Origin: Thermoplasmata archaeon
GTDB lineage: Archaea; Thermoplasmatota; Thermoplasmata; Lutacidiplasmatales; UBA184
DNA: 64,000 bases
Reading direction: 5' to 3'
NCBI GenBank assembly: GCA_021817245.1
Contig: JAKAVQ010000013.1
Coordinates: 1 to 64,000 of the forward strand
Shown: one piece after another, positions 17,935-26,408 of the stretch
Layout: the number at the start of each line of letters is the position of its first letter
Numbering within the stretch: the first letter of the stretch is position 1
Notes under the pieces: model-generated
Seen by the model: the letters and a program-made list of their open reading frames with translations, nothing else
Database searches by the model: none
Told to the model about the DNA's origin: nothing
Program-made: the position numbers and the translations under genes

Positions 17935-18294
17935 ATGAGCGACCGCATCATCATGGCGGCCCTCGACTCCGACGGTCAGCTCACGGGAGTCGGCCGGTCC
18001 CGGCGGATCGGGGCAGGAACGGTCCGAGGGTCGTCGATCGTCGTCTGGTCCGAAGCGGACGTCGCATGGAACTCGGAGGGTCCGGCCGAGAACGAGGGGA
18101 TGCGGCACGCCAACGTGGTCAAGGTCCTCACGCACGTCGGCGGAAAGGAACTGATCGCGGCCGGCGCCGGGCCGGACATGCGGCGCATGCTGGAAAAGCT
18201 CGGCATCCATCTGGTCGTCGCGGCAGGACCGGGCCGTGCCGCGGTCGATCGTCTCGCCGGCGGGCTCGAACTGCCGCTGGCCTCGCACCCGTAA
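17935..18294 (+). CDS. NifX/NifB-C-terminal-like small protein
   Basis: 119 residues matching the dinitrogenase iron-molybdenum cofactor family (Nif_Fe-Mo fold): starts with IMAALDSDGQLT, has the central ENEGMRHANVVKVLTHVGGKELIAAGAGPDMRRML and ends with GIHLVVAAGPGRAAVDRLAGG. Members bind Fe-S or Fe-Mo clusters, and stand-alone archaeal copies occur outside nitrogen fixation with unknown roles. It has no His-rich or Cys-rich cluster motif. No nif genes are nearby, so a nitrogenase role is unlikely. A TATA-like box sets a leaderless start. Confidence 0.8.
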   Translation: MSDRIIMAALDSDGQLTGVGRSRRIGAGTVRGSSIVVWSEADVAWNSEGPAENEGMRHANVVKVLTHVGGKELIAAGAGPDMRRMLEKLGIHLVVAAGPGRAAVDRLAGGLELPLASHP

Positions 18295-18355
18295 CTCGCT
18301 TTCCCTAGCTTCATAGGGAGGGACCCGCCTCCGGTGGTCGGAGGGGGTCCTCCTC

Positions 18356-18685
18356 GTGAACGGGCCGGTGGCGCTCGGCGAGCTCCTCCTCCGCCTCTGG
18401 CAGGAGATCCTGATCGACGGGCGGACCGAGGTCGAGCTCGAGGGCACGGCGCTTCACGTCGGGCGGACACGGAGCCAGGGCTTGCGGACGGTGGGGTTCT
18501 CCGTCGAGGGCCGACGGTTTGAGGGGATCGAACAGAACCCGCTCAAGACCTCGCGGTGGGCGAAGATGGCCCAGGCCGGGAGCCGCATCATGCAGTTCCG
18601 CTGCAACGGACGGTACATCGCGAACGTGGCCGATGGCCGCCTGACCCGCTATCCTTCCTGGCGATCGATGGAGCTGCCCGACTGA
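18356..18685 (+). CDS. Hypothetical soluble protein
   Basis: 109 residues from GTG 18356 with GGAGGGGG about nine bases upstream; an AT-rich TTCATAGG at ~18310-18317 may be the promoter. Mixed alpha/beta composition with VELEGTALHVGRTRSQGL, TVGFSVEGRRFEGIEQNP and FRCNGRYIANVADGRL; the conserved-looking aromatic and basic residues near QNPLKTSRWAKMAQAG suggest a small DNA- or nucleotide-binding fold, but this is only impression. No family recognised. Follows the NifX-like gene by about 60 bases. Confidence 0.65.
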   Translation: MNGPVALGELLLRLWQEILIDGRTEVELEGTALHVGRTRSQGLRTVGFSVEGRRFEGIEQNPLKTSRWAKMAQAGSRIMQFRCNGRYIANVADGRLTRYPSWRSMELPD

Positions 18686-18752
18686 GGAGGGCCCCGCGTC
18701 GGGCACGCGGCGCGGCTCGCCTAGGGCCTTCCATTCCCGGAGGCGCGCCCGG

Positions 18753-19400
18753 CTACGGGCGTCGGTCGCCCGTCGCGGCGGTGAGCCGGTGGTAGACCCG
18801 ATACCACTCTCGGCGCGCCGATCGCACCCGCCGAGCGGCCGATGCCATCTCGTGGATCAGGCCGACGGACCCGGGCCCGAGACCCTCGATCGTGGCCGGA
18901 GGTCCGCCGGCGAGCTCCTCCTCCGAGAGGTACTCGTGGCAGACCGCCTTGAGCTCCCAGCCGACCGTGCTGCTCGACTCGGCGAGCGAGCGCAGCGAAC
19001 CTTCGAGGAGCTGCCGGGTGACCGCCGGGTTCTCCGTGCCGGCGGAGAGGACTCGATCGAGCAGCGAGACGATCTCGCGCGCGGCCAGGATCCCCTCGTG
19101 GACGAGCGTCCGCGCGTGCTCGGGGTGCTCCTCGCCGACCGCGAGGGGAAGGCGTGCGGCTTCGCCCGACGGCACAAGGTCGAGGAACGATCGCTCGCTC
19201 GCGACGAGGACCGGCTGGGCTTGCCGGAACGCGACCCCGAACCGATCGGCGAGCTGTCCCACCGCGCCGGCAAACGCCGTGTCGGTCTCGGTGCTTTCGG
19301 GAGCGCTCTCGATCGCCTTTAGGGCGGTCCCGAGGCGGATGAAGTTCTCGCCCAGGTTGTCGAGCCCGTCGCTCCAGGTTCGCGGCTTGGAAGGTGGCAC
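18753..19400 (-). CDS. Helical protein of unknown function
   Basis: About 215 residues if begun at GTG 19400, which has GGGAG six bases upstream; a longer start (ATG 19445) is possible but adds a basic extension. The sequence is almost all amphipathic helix (GLDNLGENFIRLGTALKAI, TAFAGAVGQLADRFGVAF, HEGILAAREIVSLLDRVL, GLIHEMASAARRVRSARREW), with no membrane segment and no catalytic motif. It may be a four-helix bundle or coiled-coil scaffold. It ends near the plus-strand hypothetical gene at 18356-18685. Function not assigned. Confidence 0.6.
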   Translation of the reverse strand: MPPSKPRTWSDGLDNLGENFIRLGTALKAIESAPESTETDTAFAGAVGQLADRFGVAFRQAQPVLVASERSFLDLVPSGEAARLPLAVGEEHPEHARTLVHEGILAAREIVSLLDRVLSAGTENPAVTRQLLEGSLRSLAESSSTVGWELKAVCHEYLSEEELAGGPPATIEGLGPGSVGLIHEMASAARRVRSARREWYRVYHRLTAATGDRRP

Positions 19401-19523
19401 GGACGTCTCCCTAACTTCCGGCGCGCATGGACGCCGGAGATTCATCAACCCTTCGCGAGGGGACCGGGACCGGGGGCTCCGGGAGCCGGTTCCGGGGAGT
19501 GGGCGACGCGGCCCGCGCTGATC

Positions 19524-20795
19524 TCAGGGGGCCGACCCGCTGCCGCCCGCGCCGGGCGGCCCCGGAAGGTCGGTCGGTCGGAGACGCTCCCCTTTCCAGC
19601 CGAAGAAGCGGACGTAGAGATAGGCGTTGATCCCGAGGGCGGCGGCATACCCGAGGAAGGGTACCGCGGCGGTCACGTCCTCGAGCGAGAACCCGGCGAA
19701 CGCGGTCGCCCCGCTGGCGGCGCCCACGCGGGCCGCCTGGTTCGTCCCCGCGCCCTCGGATCGGTCGGCCGCCGGGAGCCGGTCCATGAGCGCGGCCGAC
19801 TGGGCCGGAAGTGCGGCGACCCGGAACGCCGGCAGGAGGACGTACAGCGCCAGCGCCGGGGTCCGCCCCACGAACGGCATTACAGCGGCCATCACGGCCG
19901 CGACGGCCCGGGTCCCGACGATCGCCTGCACGAACCCCCACCGCCGGTTGAGATACGGCGCGGCCAGGACCGAGAAGGTGCCGAGCACGGATCCGGCGGT
20001 CGTGTACGAGGCCATCTCCGGGCGAGAGACCGCGAAGAAAAGGACGAAGAACGGGATGAGGAACGGCGTCAACAGGCCTTGGGAGAATCCGTTGAGGATG
20101 CCGGTCGCGGTGAACCGACGGATCACGCCCCGGCTGTCGGCGGACGGCCGCCGGCCCCGGGCGATCGGCCGCACGGGGATCGGGATCGCCACGAACACCG
20201 AGGCCACGCTCAGAACGAACGCGGCCAGGAAGAGCTCGGAGAGGCCACCGCTGCCGGCGACGAACGCACCGGCCGAGGCGGAGAGACCCGCCGCGAACGT
20301 GAACCAGCTGAACCAGCGGGTCCGGTCGTTCGGGGGGGTGAGATCGCTCAGGACCGCCATCTGTAGCGGGAAGGCGGCCCCCCCGACCCCTCCGCCGGCC
20401 AGGGAGCCCGTCGCACTGAAGCCTCCGAGCAAGCTCGCCGCCAGCGCGGTCAGCAGGGTCGGAGGAAACGCCAGGAGCAGGCAGGCGACCGGTAGCAAGG
20501 AGAGGCTCGCAAGGTAGGTTCCCCGAAGCGCGGCCCGGCTTCCGAGGCGACCGAGAACGAACGTGAGCGCGGCGGTCGAGACGGCCCCGCCCGCAAAGAG
20601 GAGGCCGAGCACGAACGCGCCCGAGCGGAGGTCGGTGAGCACGAGGTAGGGGAAGGCGACCGTGACGAGCCCCGCCGCAAGGCCCCGGCAGAGACGGCTA
20701 ACGAAGAGGAGCCAGAGCCCGGTGGTCCTGGCGCCCGGCCGGGACGGCTCGAGACCCGCGGATGCCGTGCCCCGTGCGACAACGTTCTCGTGCAC
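19524..20795 (-). CDS. MFS transporter
   Basis: 423 residues from GTG 20795, with about 12 membrane helices. It has typical major-facilitator features: G-rich helix 1-2 (LWLLFVSRLCRGLAAGLVTVAFPYL), a loop 2-3 region, VLGRLGSRAALRG, and the central cytoplasmic loop RPIARGRRPSADSRG between the two six-helix halves. The second half has RRWGFVQAIVGTRAVAAV. Substrate unknown; drug or metabolite export is plausible. Its start is 144 bases from the start of the divergent MFS gene at 20940. A TATA-like GGTAAAATCC is present. Confidence 0.82.
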   Translation of the reverse strand: MHENVVARGTASAGLEPSRPGARTTGLWLLFVSRLCRGLAAGLVTVAFPYLVLTDLRSGAFVLGLLFAGGAVSTAALTFVLGRLGSRAALRGTYLASLSLLPVACLLLAFPPTLLTALAASLLGGFSATGSLAGGGVGGAAFPLQMAVLSDLTPPNDRTRWFSWFTFAAGLSASAGAFVAGSGGLSELFLAAFVLSVASVFVAIPIPVRPIARGRRPSADSRGVIRRFTATGILNGFSQGLLTPFLIPFFVLFFAVSRPEMASYTTAGSVLGTFSVLAAPYLNRRWGFVQAIVGTRAVAAVMAAVMPFVGRTPALALYVLLPAFRVAALPAQSAALMDRLPAADRSEGAGTNQAARVGAASGATAFAGFSLEDVTAAVPFLGYAAALGINAYLYVRFFGWKGERLRPTDLPGPPGAGGSGSAP

Positions 20796-20820
20796 GATGG
20801 GACCGCGGGTACGGCCGGAA

Positions 20821-20830
20821 GGATTTTACC
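20821..20830 (-). promoter_or_regulatory. TATA-like box for MFS gene (19524-20795)
   Basis: GGTAAAATCC on the minus strand, ~30 bases before GTG 20795. Confidence 0.5.
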
Positions 20831-20910
20831 TGCCGGGCCGGTCGCCGCACCGGCCGTAGGACTCGGGGCGCCCGAGGGCCATCCGGCTTCCCGAGGAGCC
20901 CCCCCGAACC

Positions 20911-20919
20911 GTTAATTCG
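20911..20919 (+). promoter_or_regulatory. TATA-like box for MFS gene (20940-22187)
   Basis: GTTAATTCG, ~25 bases before GTG 20940. Confidence 0.5.
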
Positions 20920-20939
20920 CCCCGTCCACAGGTCGGTCC

Positions 20940-22187
20940 GTGACCCCTTCCTCGCCCGCTCCCGTCGATCCCGCGCTCGGCCGTCGGGTCCTCGCGGTGA
21001 GCTCCCTCGGCCACTTCGTCAACGACGGGACGACGTTCTTCGTGCCGGTCATCGCGGCGCTTCTGGGTTTGGTCCGCGGGTTCTCCCCGATCGAGGTCAC
21101 GGTGCTGTTCGTCGTCTACTACGTCAGCGCCGCGGGATTTGGCCTATTCGTCGGGTGGTGGGCGGACCGGCGGGGTCGGCCGGCGTCGCTGATGGCGATC
21201 GGGGTCACGCTCCTCGGAGTCGGGCTCGTCGGGTTCTCGGTGACGCTGGCAGGGTCCGCGAGCGGATACGACTACCCCCTCGCGTTGGTATCGGGCCTCC
21301 TGACGGGGATCGCCACATCGTTCTATCACCCGCTCGGCGCTTCCCTCATTCAGCGCACGACGGCGCCCGAAAAGCGGGGGCTCGCGCTCGGCATCAACGG
21401 AGCGTTCGGCAGCTTCGGTCGGGCGCTCTACCCGTTCCTGTTCTTCGTCGTGGGATACTTCCTGGTACCGAGCGATGGTGTGCTGCTCTTCGGTCTGGTC
21501 GGCTTTGCGGGGGCTTCCGCGATCAGCTATGGGACCCGGAGCGTCCGGGCGGACGAGCGGAGACCCGGCGCCGCGACCCTCACCCCATCGAAGGGGTCGG
21601 CCCTCACGCCCGCGATCCTGGCGCTCACCGCGGTATCGTTCGTCCGCTCGGTCGCGATGCAAGGGGTTGCGGTGTGGATCCCCACGTACCTCACCGCGAC
21701 GCAGGGAGTCGCGGCGGGCAGCGACCTTGGCCTCGCGGTGACCGTGATGTACATCGGTGGGATTTTGGGGCAACCGGTCTTCGGCCTTGCCGCGAACTCT
21801 CTCGACCGTCGTGCGCTGATCGGGCTGAGCTCGGCCGGCGCCGCGCTCACGACCCTCGGCTACCTATTCACCGGGGGCGCGACCGCGGAAATACTGCTGT
21901 TCCTGGTGGGGTTCTTCACGTTCAGCGCCTTCCCGCTCCTGATGACGCTCTCCTCCGACTACGTTCCGAGCGGATCGAGCTCGCTCGCCAACGCGGTGGT
22001 CTTCGGGCTGGGATCGGGCGGCGGGGGGACCGTCGGTCCTCTCATCGTGGGCGCCATCGCGGCCGGAGGGTACGCCGCCCTGACGCAGGGGTTCGAGGTG
22101 ATGGTCGCGCTGGGCCTGGTTGCTGCCTTCCTGGTCGTGCTGCTCCCCCGGGGCGGCCGGGGGGCGCCCCGAAGTCTTTTCGGCTGA
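20940..22187 (+). CDS. MFS transporter, fosmidomycin-resistance-like
   Basis: 415 residues, 12 predicted helices. The N-terminus SLGHFVNDGTTFFVPVIAALL matches the Fsr/FsmR branch of the MFS, which begins with a conserved GHF-x-ND motif. The loop 2-3 signature GWWADRRGRPASLMAIGV is clear, and the second half repeats it as LAANSLDRRALIGL. Fsr-like proteins export fosmidomycin and unrelated toxic compounds in bacteria; the archaeal substrate is unknown. GTG start at 20940 is fixed by the upstream TATA-like box. Divergent from another MFS gene. Confidence 0.82.
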   Translation: MTPSSPAPVDPALGRRVLAVSSLGHFVNDGTTFFVPVIAALLGLVRGFSPIEVTVLFVVYYVSAAGFGLFVGWWADRRGRPASLMAIGVTLLGVGLVGFSVTLAGSASGYDYPLALVSGLLTGIATSFYHPLGASLIQRTTAPEKRGLALGINGAFGSFGRALYPFLFFVVGYFLVPSDGVLLFGLVGFAGASAISYGTRSVRADERRPGAATLTPSKGSALTPAILALTAVSFVRSVAMQGVAVWIPTYLTATQGVAAGSDLGLAVTVMYIGGILGQPVFGLAANSLDRRALIGLSSAGAALTTLGYLFTGGATAEILLFLVGFFTFSAFPLLMTLSSDYVPSGSSSLANAVVFGLGSGGGGTVGPLIVGAIAAGGYAALTQGFEVMVALGLVAAFLVVLLPRGGRGAPRSLFG

Positions 22188-22270
22188 TCGCGGAAGGTGG
22201 ATCGGCCCCGTAAGATCGGCTCGCCGCAGTCATTTCGGCGGCGCGGGGACGGGTGCCGCGGTCGCGAGCA

Positions 22271-22279
22271 GTATAAATC
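22271..22279 (+). promoter_or_regulatory. TATA box for extracellular protein gene
   Basis: GTATAAATC, one of the best TATA matches in the window. The expected start is near 22300, giving a leader of ~45 bases before ATG 22348. Confidence 0.6.
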
Positions 22280-22347
22280 CCCCGCTTCGCCTACAATCGA
22301 GCACGTCCGCAGTTTCCCCGTCGCCCTCCGGCACCGCGCCCCCCGTG

Positions 22348-23529
22348 ATGAACCTCCCTCCGCCCGCCCCGCCACCGACCCGGCCGAGGCGCCGCTCGCC
22401 CCTGGTGATCGGGGTGGTGGTCGGGGTCGTGATCGTGGTGCTGCTCCTGGTCTTCCTGCTCCCACCGCTGCTGAGCCCATCGTCGTCCCCCGGCTCGGGC
22501 GGAGCGATGACGTACTCCCAGGCCCGGCCGGTGGCCGACCGTGCGATGTCGGGCTACGCGGGGGGAGGCTGGTCGGCAATTTTCGCGGCCGGTCTCCAGA
22601 GTCCGGTGCCCGTCTCCACTTCGTTGAATCTCACCGGAATCGGCGGCGCCAACTGCACCTTTACACCCGCGTCGTCGGGCCCGACCGCACTCACGCTCCC
22701 GGCCTTTACCGGGAACCACACCCAAGGGGCCGCCCCGACGTGGGAATTCGGCTACGAGAACACGGCCCGGAACGTCACGACGCTCGTGACGGTCGAGAAC
22801 GGCGGAGCGACGATCCTGGGTAGCTTTTCGAGCGGTTTCTGCGCCACCTTTTTCGCGCTCATCACGCCCGTCCCCTCCAGTGTGATCGACAGCTCGCAGG
22901 CCGCGGCCGCCGTCGCGACCCAGGCCCAGCCATTCCTCAGCCAGTACCCCAACGCCTCCGGCCTTCTCGGTCTTACGGGGGGGATCTCCTTCGGGATCCT
23001 CTCGCTCCCACCGGAGTGGACGGTCCAGTACTCGACCTGTCCGCTCAACACCTCGTCGGTCGGCCTCAGCGGCACGACGTTCAACGCGACCGTCAACGCG
23101 CTCACCGGTAAGGTCCTCTACTCGCAAACAGCCTCGGCGGCCTGCGGTTCTACGACCACCGGATCGACGCCGCTCGGCTCGGCCCTCACCTTCGGCCCGG
23201 AGTCGACCGCGCAGAACGCCACCGCTTGGACGTACAACTACACCGTCACCTCGGCCTCCGCCGGTCTCACCTTCTCAGACCTCGCGGTCAGTGTCCTGAG
23301 CTCGGGGGGCGTCCTGGCGACCGCCGGCTGGAACCTGACGGTCCTCAACGTGATCGGAACAGCCGTGGTCTCCTACTCTCCGACGGTGGGTGCCTGGTCC
23401 GGAACCCCTTCCGCCTCCATCCAGGCTGGGGACGTCTTCAGCTTGGTCTCCTCGACCAACTACGCCGGCTACGTCCTCACCCTGACGGGGACCTCCACGT
23501 ACTCCGGAGCGATCTCGCTGACCCTCTAG
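22348..23529 (+). CDS. Membrane-anchored extracellular protein
   Basis: 393 residues from ATG 22348. A short Pro/Arg N-terminus (PPPAPPPTRPRRRSP) precedes one membrane helix (about 17-40, IGVVVGVVIVVLLLVFLLPP), so the rest is extracellular. The outer part is Ser/Thr/Ala-rich with several N-x-S/T sequons and Cys pairs (GGANCTFTP, SSGFCATFFALITP, YSTCPLNTSS, SAACGSTTT), likely disulfide-stabilised. No enzymatic motif. The Pro-rich start and single helix are shared with other envelope proteins in the window. Function unknown; probably a surface or lipoprotein-like component. Confidence 0.75.
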   Translation: MNLPPPAPPPTRPRRRSPLVIGVVVGVVIVVLLLVFLLPPLLSPSSSPGSGGAMTYSQARPVADRAMSGYAGGGWSAIFAAGLQSPVPVSTSLNLTGIGGANCTFTPASSGPTALTLPAFTGNHTQGAAPTWEFGYENTARNVTTLVTVENGGATILGSFSSGFCATFFALITPVPSSVIDSSQAAAAVATQAQPFLSQYPNASGLLGLTGGISFGILSLPPEWTVQYSTCPLNTSSVGLSGTTFNATVNALTGKVLYSQTASAACGSTTTGSTPLGSALTFGPESTAQNATAWTYNYTVTSASAGLTFSDLAVSVLSSGGVLATAGWNLTVLNVIGTAVVSYSPTVGAWSGTPSASIQAGDVFSLVSSTNYAGYVLTLTGTSTYSGAISLTL

Positions 23530-23556
23530 CGCGCTGGGTCCTGCCGCGTCGCTCGG

Positions 23557-24696
23557 CTACGGCGACCGATCGTTTCCCCTGGGCGAGGGACGGAGCAGGC
23601 TCCGGTCGATATCGCCGAGCTTCGGGCGACCGACGAGCGCGAGGCACGTCGCGAGCTCGCTGCCCAACAGGGAGAGGTACCGACGGACCCCCGCTTCGCC
23701 GTCCGCGGCGAGCGCCCAGAGCACCGGTCGGCCCAGCCCGACCGCGCGGGCACCGAAAGCAAGAGCCACCAGTACGTCGCGCGCCCGGCGCACGCCACCG
23801 TCCATCAGGACCTCGACCCGCGAGCCCACCGCCTCCACGATCTCGGGAAGGACGTCCAGGGACGCCGGCGCCCCATCCAGCTGACGGCCTCCGTGGTTCG
23901 AGACGATCACCGCCCGGGCGCCGTGGTCGGCACAACGGCGGGCATCGTCGGCCGTGAGGATCCCCTTGACCACGATCGGAAGACGGGTCACCCCGCGAAG
24001 GTCGTCGAGAATCTCCCAGGTCGACGCGGCCTCGGAGCGAAGCCGGTAGCGGTCCCCCTGGAACGAGGCCGCCCGAGGCGGAGGCACGACGTCGTGCCCG
24101 TTCCCCACCGGAAGGCTCGCATCGATCGCAAAGCCCGCCGACGCCTGTCGGTCGCGCACCCCGAGTACGGGCGCGTCGACCGTGACGACCAACGCGCCGT
24201 AGCCGGCCCGTTCCGCGCGCCGGACGAGCGAGCGGGAGATCTCGAAGTCCGGCTGAAGGTACAGTTGGAACCATCGGGGGGCTGCTCCCGACCCGCTCGC
24301 GATCTCCTCGAGGGATCTCGAGGCGAGGGTGCTGAAGACCGCGAGGCACCCCTCGTGGGCCGCGGCCCGCGCGGTGGCGAGCTCGCCGTCGGGATGGACC
24401 TTGCCCTGGTACGCGGTCGGGGCTACGAAGAAGGGTGCGTGGACCCTCTGTCCTAGTATCTCGGTGGACAGGTCGAGCTCCGAGACGTCGACGAGCGCGC
24501 GGGGCATGAGGGTCCAGCGCCGGAACGCCTCCCGGTTCGCCGCCAGCGTGGCCTCCTCGCCGGCGCCCCCCTGAATATACGCCCAGACGTCGTCCGTCAC
24601 GCGGCGCTCCGCTTCGGCCTCCAGCTGACGAAGGCTGCGCACGGCCTCGCCCGGTCCGACCCACATGTCGGCCGACGAACGGACGAGCTTCCCCAT
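23557..24696 (-). CDS. FMN-dependent 2-hydroxyacid oxidase/dehydrogenase
   Basis: 379 residues from ATG 24696 (a longer frame reaches 24810, but homologues begin around here). A TIM-barrel FMN enzyme of the glycolate/lactate oxidase family: early motif WAYIQGGAGEEATL, PFFVAPTAYQGKVHPDGEL, FQLYLQPD, LPIVVKGILT (Lys contacting FMN), then the active-site SNHGGRQLDG with the catalytic His and Arg, and VLMDGGVRRARDVLVALAFGA for the phosphate. It oxidises an (S)-2-hydroxy acid to the 2-oxo acid. Archaeal IPP isomerase type 2 is a distant relative, but the SNHGGRQLD motif favours a hydroxyacid oxidase. Confidence 0.88.
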   Translation of the reverse strand: MGKLVRSSADMWVGPGEAVRSLRQLEAEAERRVTDDVWAYIQGGAGEEATLAANREAFRRWTLMPRALVDVSELDLSTEILGQRVHAPFFVAPTAYQGKVHPDGELATARAAAHEGCLAVFSTLASRSLEEIASGSGAAPRWFQLYLQPDFEISRSLVRRAERAGYGALVVTVDAPVLGVRDRQASAGFAIDASLPVGNGHDVVPPPRAASFQGDRYRLRSEAASTWEILDDLRGVTRLPIVVKGILTADDARRCADHGARAVIVSNHGGRQLDGAPASLDVLPEIVEAVGSRVEVLMDGGVRRARDVLVALAFGARAVGLGRPVLWALAADGEAGVRRYLSLLGSELATCLALVGRPKLGDIDRSLLRPSPRGNDRSP

Positions 24697-24806
24697 ACGC
24701 GCTTCGATGCCATGGCCGTCTCGGAGACGGGCCCTTGATGACGGCCGCGTTTCGCCGTCGCACCCGGCGACCGCGCTCGGATGCCCGCCGGCCCGGGACC
24801 AAAGCG

Positions 24807-24814
24807 TCAATTAG
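24807..24814 (+). promoter_or_regulatory. TATA-like box of rml operon
   Basis: TCAATTAG, ~26 bases upstream of ATG 24837. It probably drives all four rml genes. Confidence 0.5.
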
Positions 24815-24836
24815 ACGGACCGAGTGCGCGCTCCGA

Positions 24837-25826
24837 ATGCGGGTCGTGATCACCGGCGGTGCCGGGTTCATCGGTTCGAACCTTGTCCACCACTGGCGCG
24901 CGCGGTACCCCGAGGACGACGTCGCCGTCCTCGATGCGCTCACCTATGCCGGGCGCCGAGAGTCGCTCGCGGATCTTGAAGGAAATCCCCGGCTCCGCTT
25001 CCACCACGTTGATCTTCGTCAGCCGGAAAGGGTGGACCCGATCGTCGGGGATGCCGACCTCGTGATCCATCTCGCCGCCGAGTCGCACAACGATCGGGCG
25101 ATCTCCGCGCCGCTCCCGTTCGTCGAAACGAACGTCCTCGGCACGGCCGTGCTCCTCGAGGCCTGCCGACGCCACGATGTCCGGCGACTCCACCACGTGT
25201 CGACTGACGAGGTCTACGGCTCACTGGAGCTCGACGATCCGCACCGGTTCACGGAGGCTTCCCCCTACCGGCCTCGGGGTCCGTACTCCTCAACGAAGGC
25301 CGGCGCGGACCACCTCGTGCGGGCCTGGAGCGAGACCTACGGTCTTCCGGCGACGATCTCGAACTGCGGAAACAACTTCGGCCCCTTCCAGTTCCCCGAG
25401 AAGCTCATCCCGCTCGCGATCACCCAGCTCCTTCGGGGACGTAAGGTCCCGCTGTACGGCGATGGGCGCAACGTGCGGGACTGGATCTACGTGCTCGATC
25501 ACTGCGCCGCGATCGACCGGATCGCCCACCAGGGCCGCCCGGGCTCCACCTACCTCGTTTCGGCCGAGAGTGAGCTTTCGAACCGGGAGGTGCTCGCCCG
25601 CATCCTGCAGATCTTGGGCAAGAGTGAAGAGTGGATCGAGTACGTGCCCGACCGCAAGGGCCACGACCGGCGCTATGCGCTGGACCCCGGAAAGCTCAAG
25701 GCGGAACTGGGCTGGCGACCGGAGTACCCGTTCGGGGCGGCCTTGGAACGCACGGTGGAGTGGTACCAAGGCCACCCGGCGTGGTGGGAGCCGCTGGCGT
25801 TCGGCCGCGAGGAGAGGAGAGATTGA
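24837..25826 (+). CDS. rmlB: dTDP-glucose 4,6-dehydratase
   Basis: 329 residues, extended SDR. NAD motif GGAGFIGSN (about 7-15), DALTYAGRRESL for the adenine ribose, AAESHNDRAI, catalytic STDEVYG (Thr-Asp-Glu) and YSSTKAGADH (Tyr-x3-Lys), then NCGNNFGPFQFPEKLIPL: all diagnostic for RmlB. It converts dTDP-glucose to dTDP-4-keto-6-deoxyglucose, step two of dTDP-L-rhamnose synthesis. First gene of an rmlB-C-D-A operon; the next gene overlaps its stop codon. ATG 24837 is set by the TATA-like box 26 bases upstream. Confidence 0.94.
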   Translation: MRVVITGGAGFIGSNLVHHWRARYPEDDVAVLDALTYAGRRESLADLEGNPRLRFHHVDLRQPERVDPIVGDADLVIHLAAESHNDRAISAPLPFVETNVLGTAVLLEACRRHDVRRLHHVSTDEVYGSLELDDPHRFTEASPYRPRGPYSSTKAGADHLVRAWSETYGLPATISNCGNNFGPFQFPEKLIPLAITQLLRGRKVPLYGDGRNVRDWIYVLDHCAAIDRIAHQGRPGSTYLVSAESELSNREVLARILQILGKSEEWIEYVPDRKGHDRRYALDPGKLKAELGWRPEYPFGAALERTVEWYQGHPAWWEPLAFGREERRD

Positions 25827-26395
25827 CCGGTTCGCCCGCCGAAACCCGCGTCGTTCCCGTCGCTCCGACCGAGATCCGGATCGCCGGCGCGAACCCGATC
25901 GTCCGGACCCTGCATCGGGACCCGAGGGGGTTCCTCCTGGAGACCCTGCGCGCCGACGACCAGGCGGTCGACGGAAAGAGATTTCGGATGTCCTATTCCT
26001 CCCTGACCCTTCCGGGCGAGTACCGGGACCGCGATCGCTGGCATGTCCACCGGGTTCAGACCGACCGCTTCGTCGTCATCCTGGGGGAAATGATGCTGGC
26101 GCTCTGGGACGGGCGACCGAGCTCACCGTCTCGCGGTCGACTCGAGGTGGTTCGCATGGCGGGAGGACCATTCCGGGGGTCGGTCGAGCCGGGCGATGCG
26201 GTCACGTACCTCGTGCCCATCCCTCCCGGGGTCCACCATTGCATCGGGAACCTCTCCACCGAGCCCTTCCTGCTCCAGAACTTTCCGACCGAGCTGTACG
26301 ATGCGCACGACGAAGGTCGAGTGCCGTTCGTCGATGTCCCCATCGGCTCGATCGGTCGACCCTTCTCCTGGGACCTGGTTGCGCGTCCCGTGTGA
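25823..26395 (+). CDS. rmlC: RmlC-like dTDP-4-dehydrorhamnose 3,5-epimerase, divergent
   Basis: 190 residues from TTG 25823, which overlaps the rmlB stop (TTGA) and has AGGAGAGGA just upstream. A cupin with RDPRGFLLETLRADD near the start, as in RmlC, and VPIPPGVHHCIGN in the barrel. The catalytic region differs from textbook RmlC: instead of the RGLHxQ block it has WHVHRVQTDRFVVILGE. The operon position between rmlB and rmlD makes the 3,5-epimerase role very likely, but it may be a variant subfamily. Length is near the usual 180-190. Confidence 0.82.
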   Translation: MTGSPAETRVVPVAPTEIRIAGANPIVRTLHRDPRGFLLETLRADDQAVDGKRFRMSYSSLTLPGEYRDRDRWHVHRVQTDRFVVILGEMMLALWDGRPSSPSRGRLEVVRMAGGPFRGSVEPGDAVTYLVPIPPGVHHCIGNLSTEPFLLQNFPTELYDAHDEGRVPFVDVPIGSIGRPFSWDLVARPV

Positions 26396-26408
26396 GACCC
26401 TACAAAGC

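Noticed and set aside
24871-24884. tRNA T-loop-like GGTTCGAACC
   Set aside because: It lies inside the conserved rmlB NAD motif (codons for Gly-Ser-Asn); no cloverleaf around it. A similar match at ~35039 is inside a glycosyltransferase gene.
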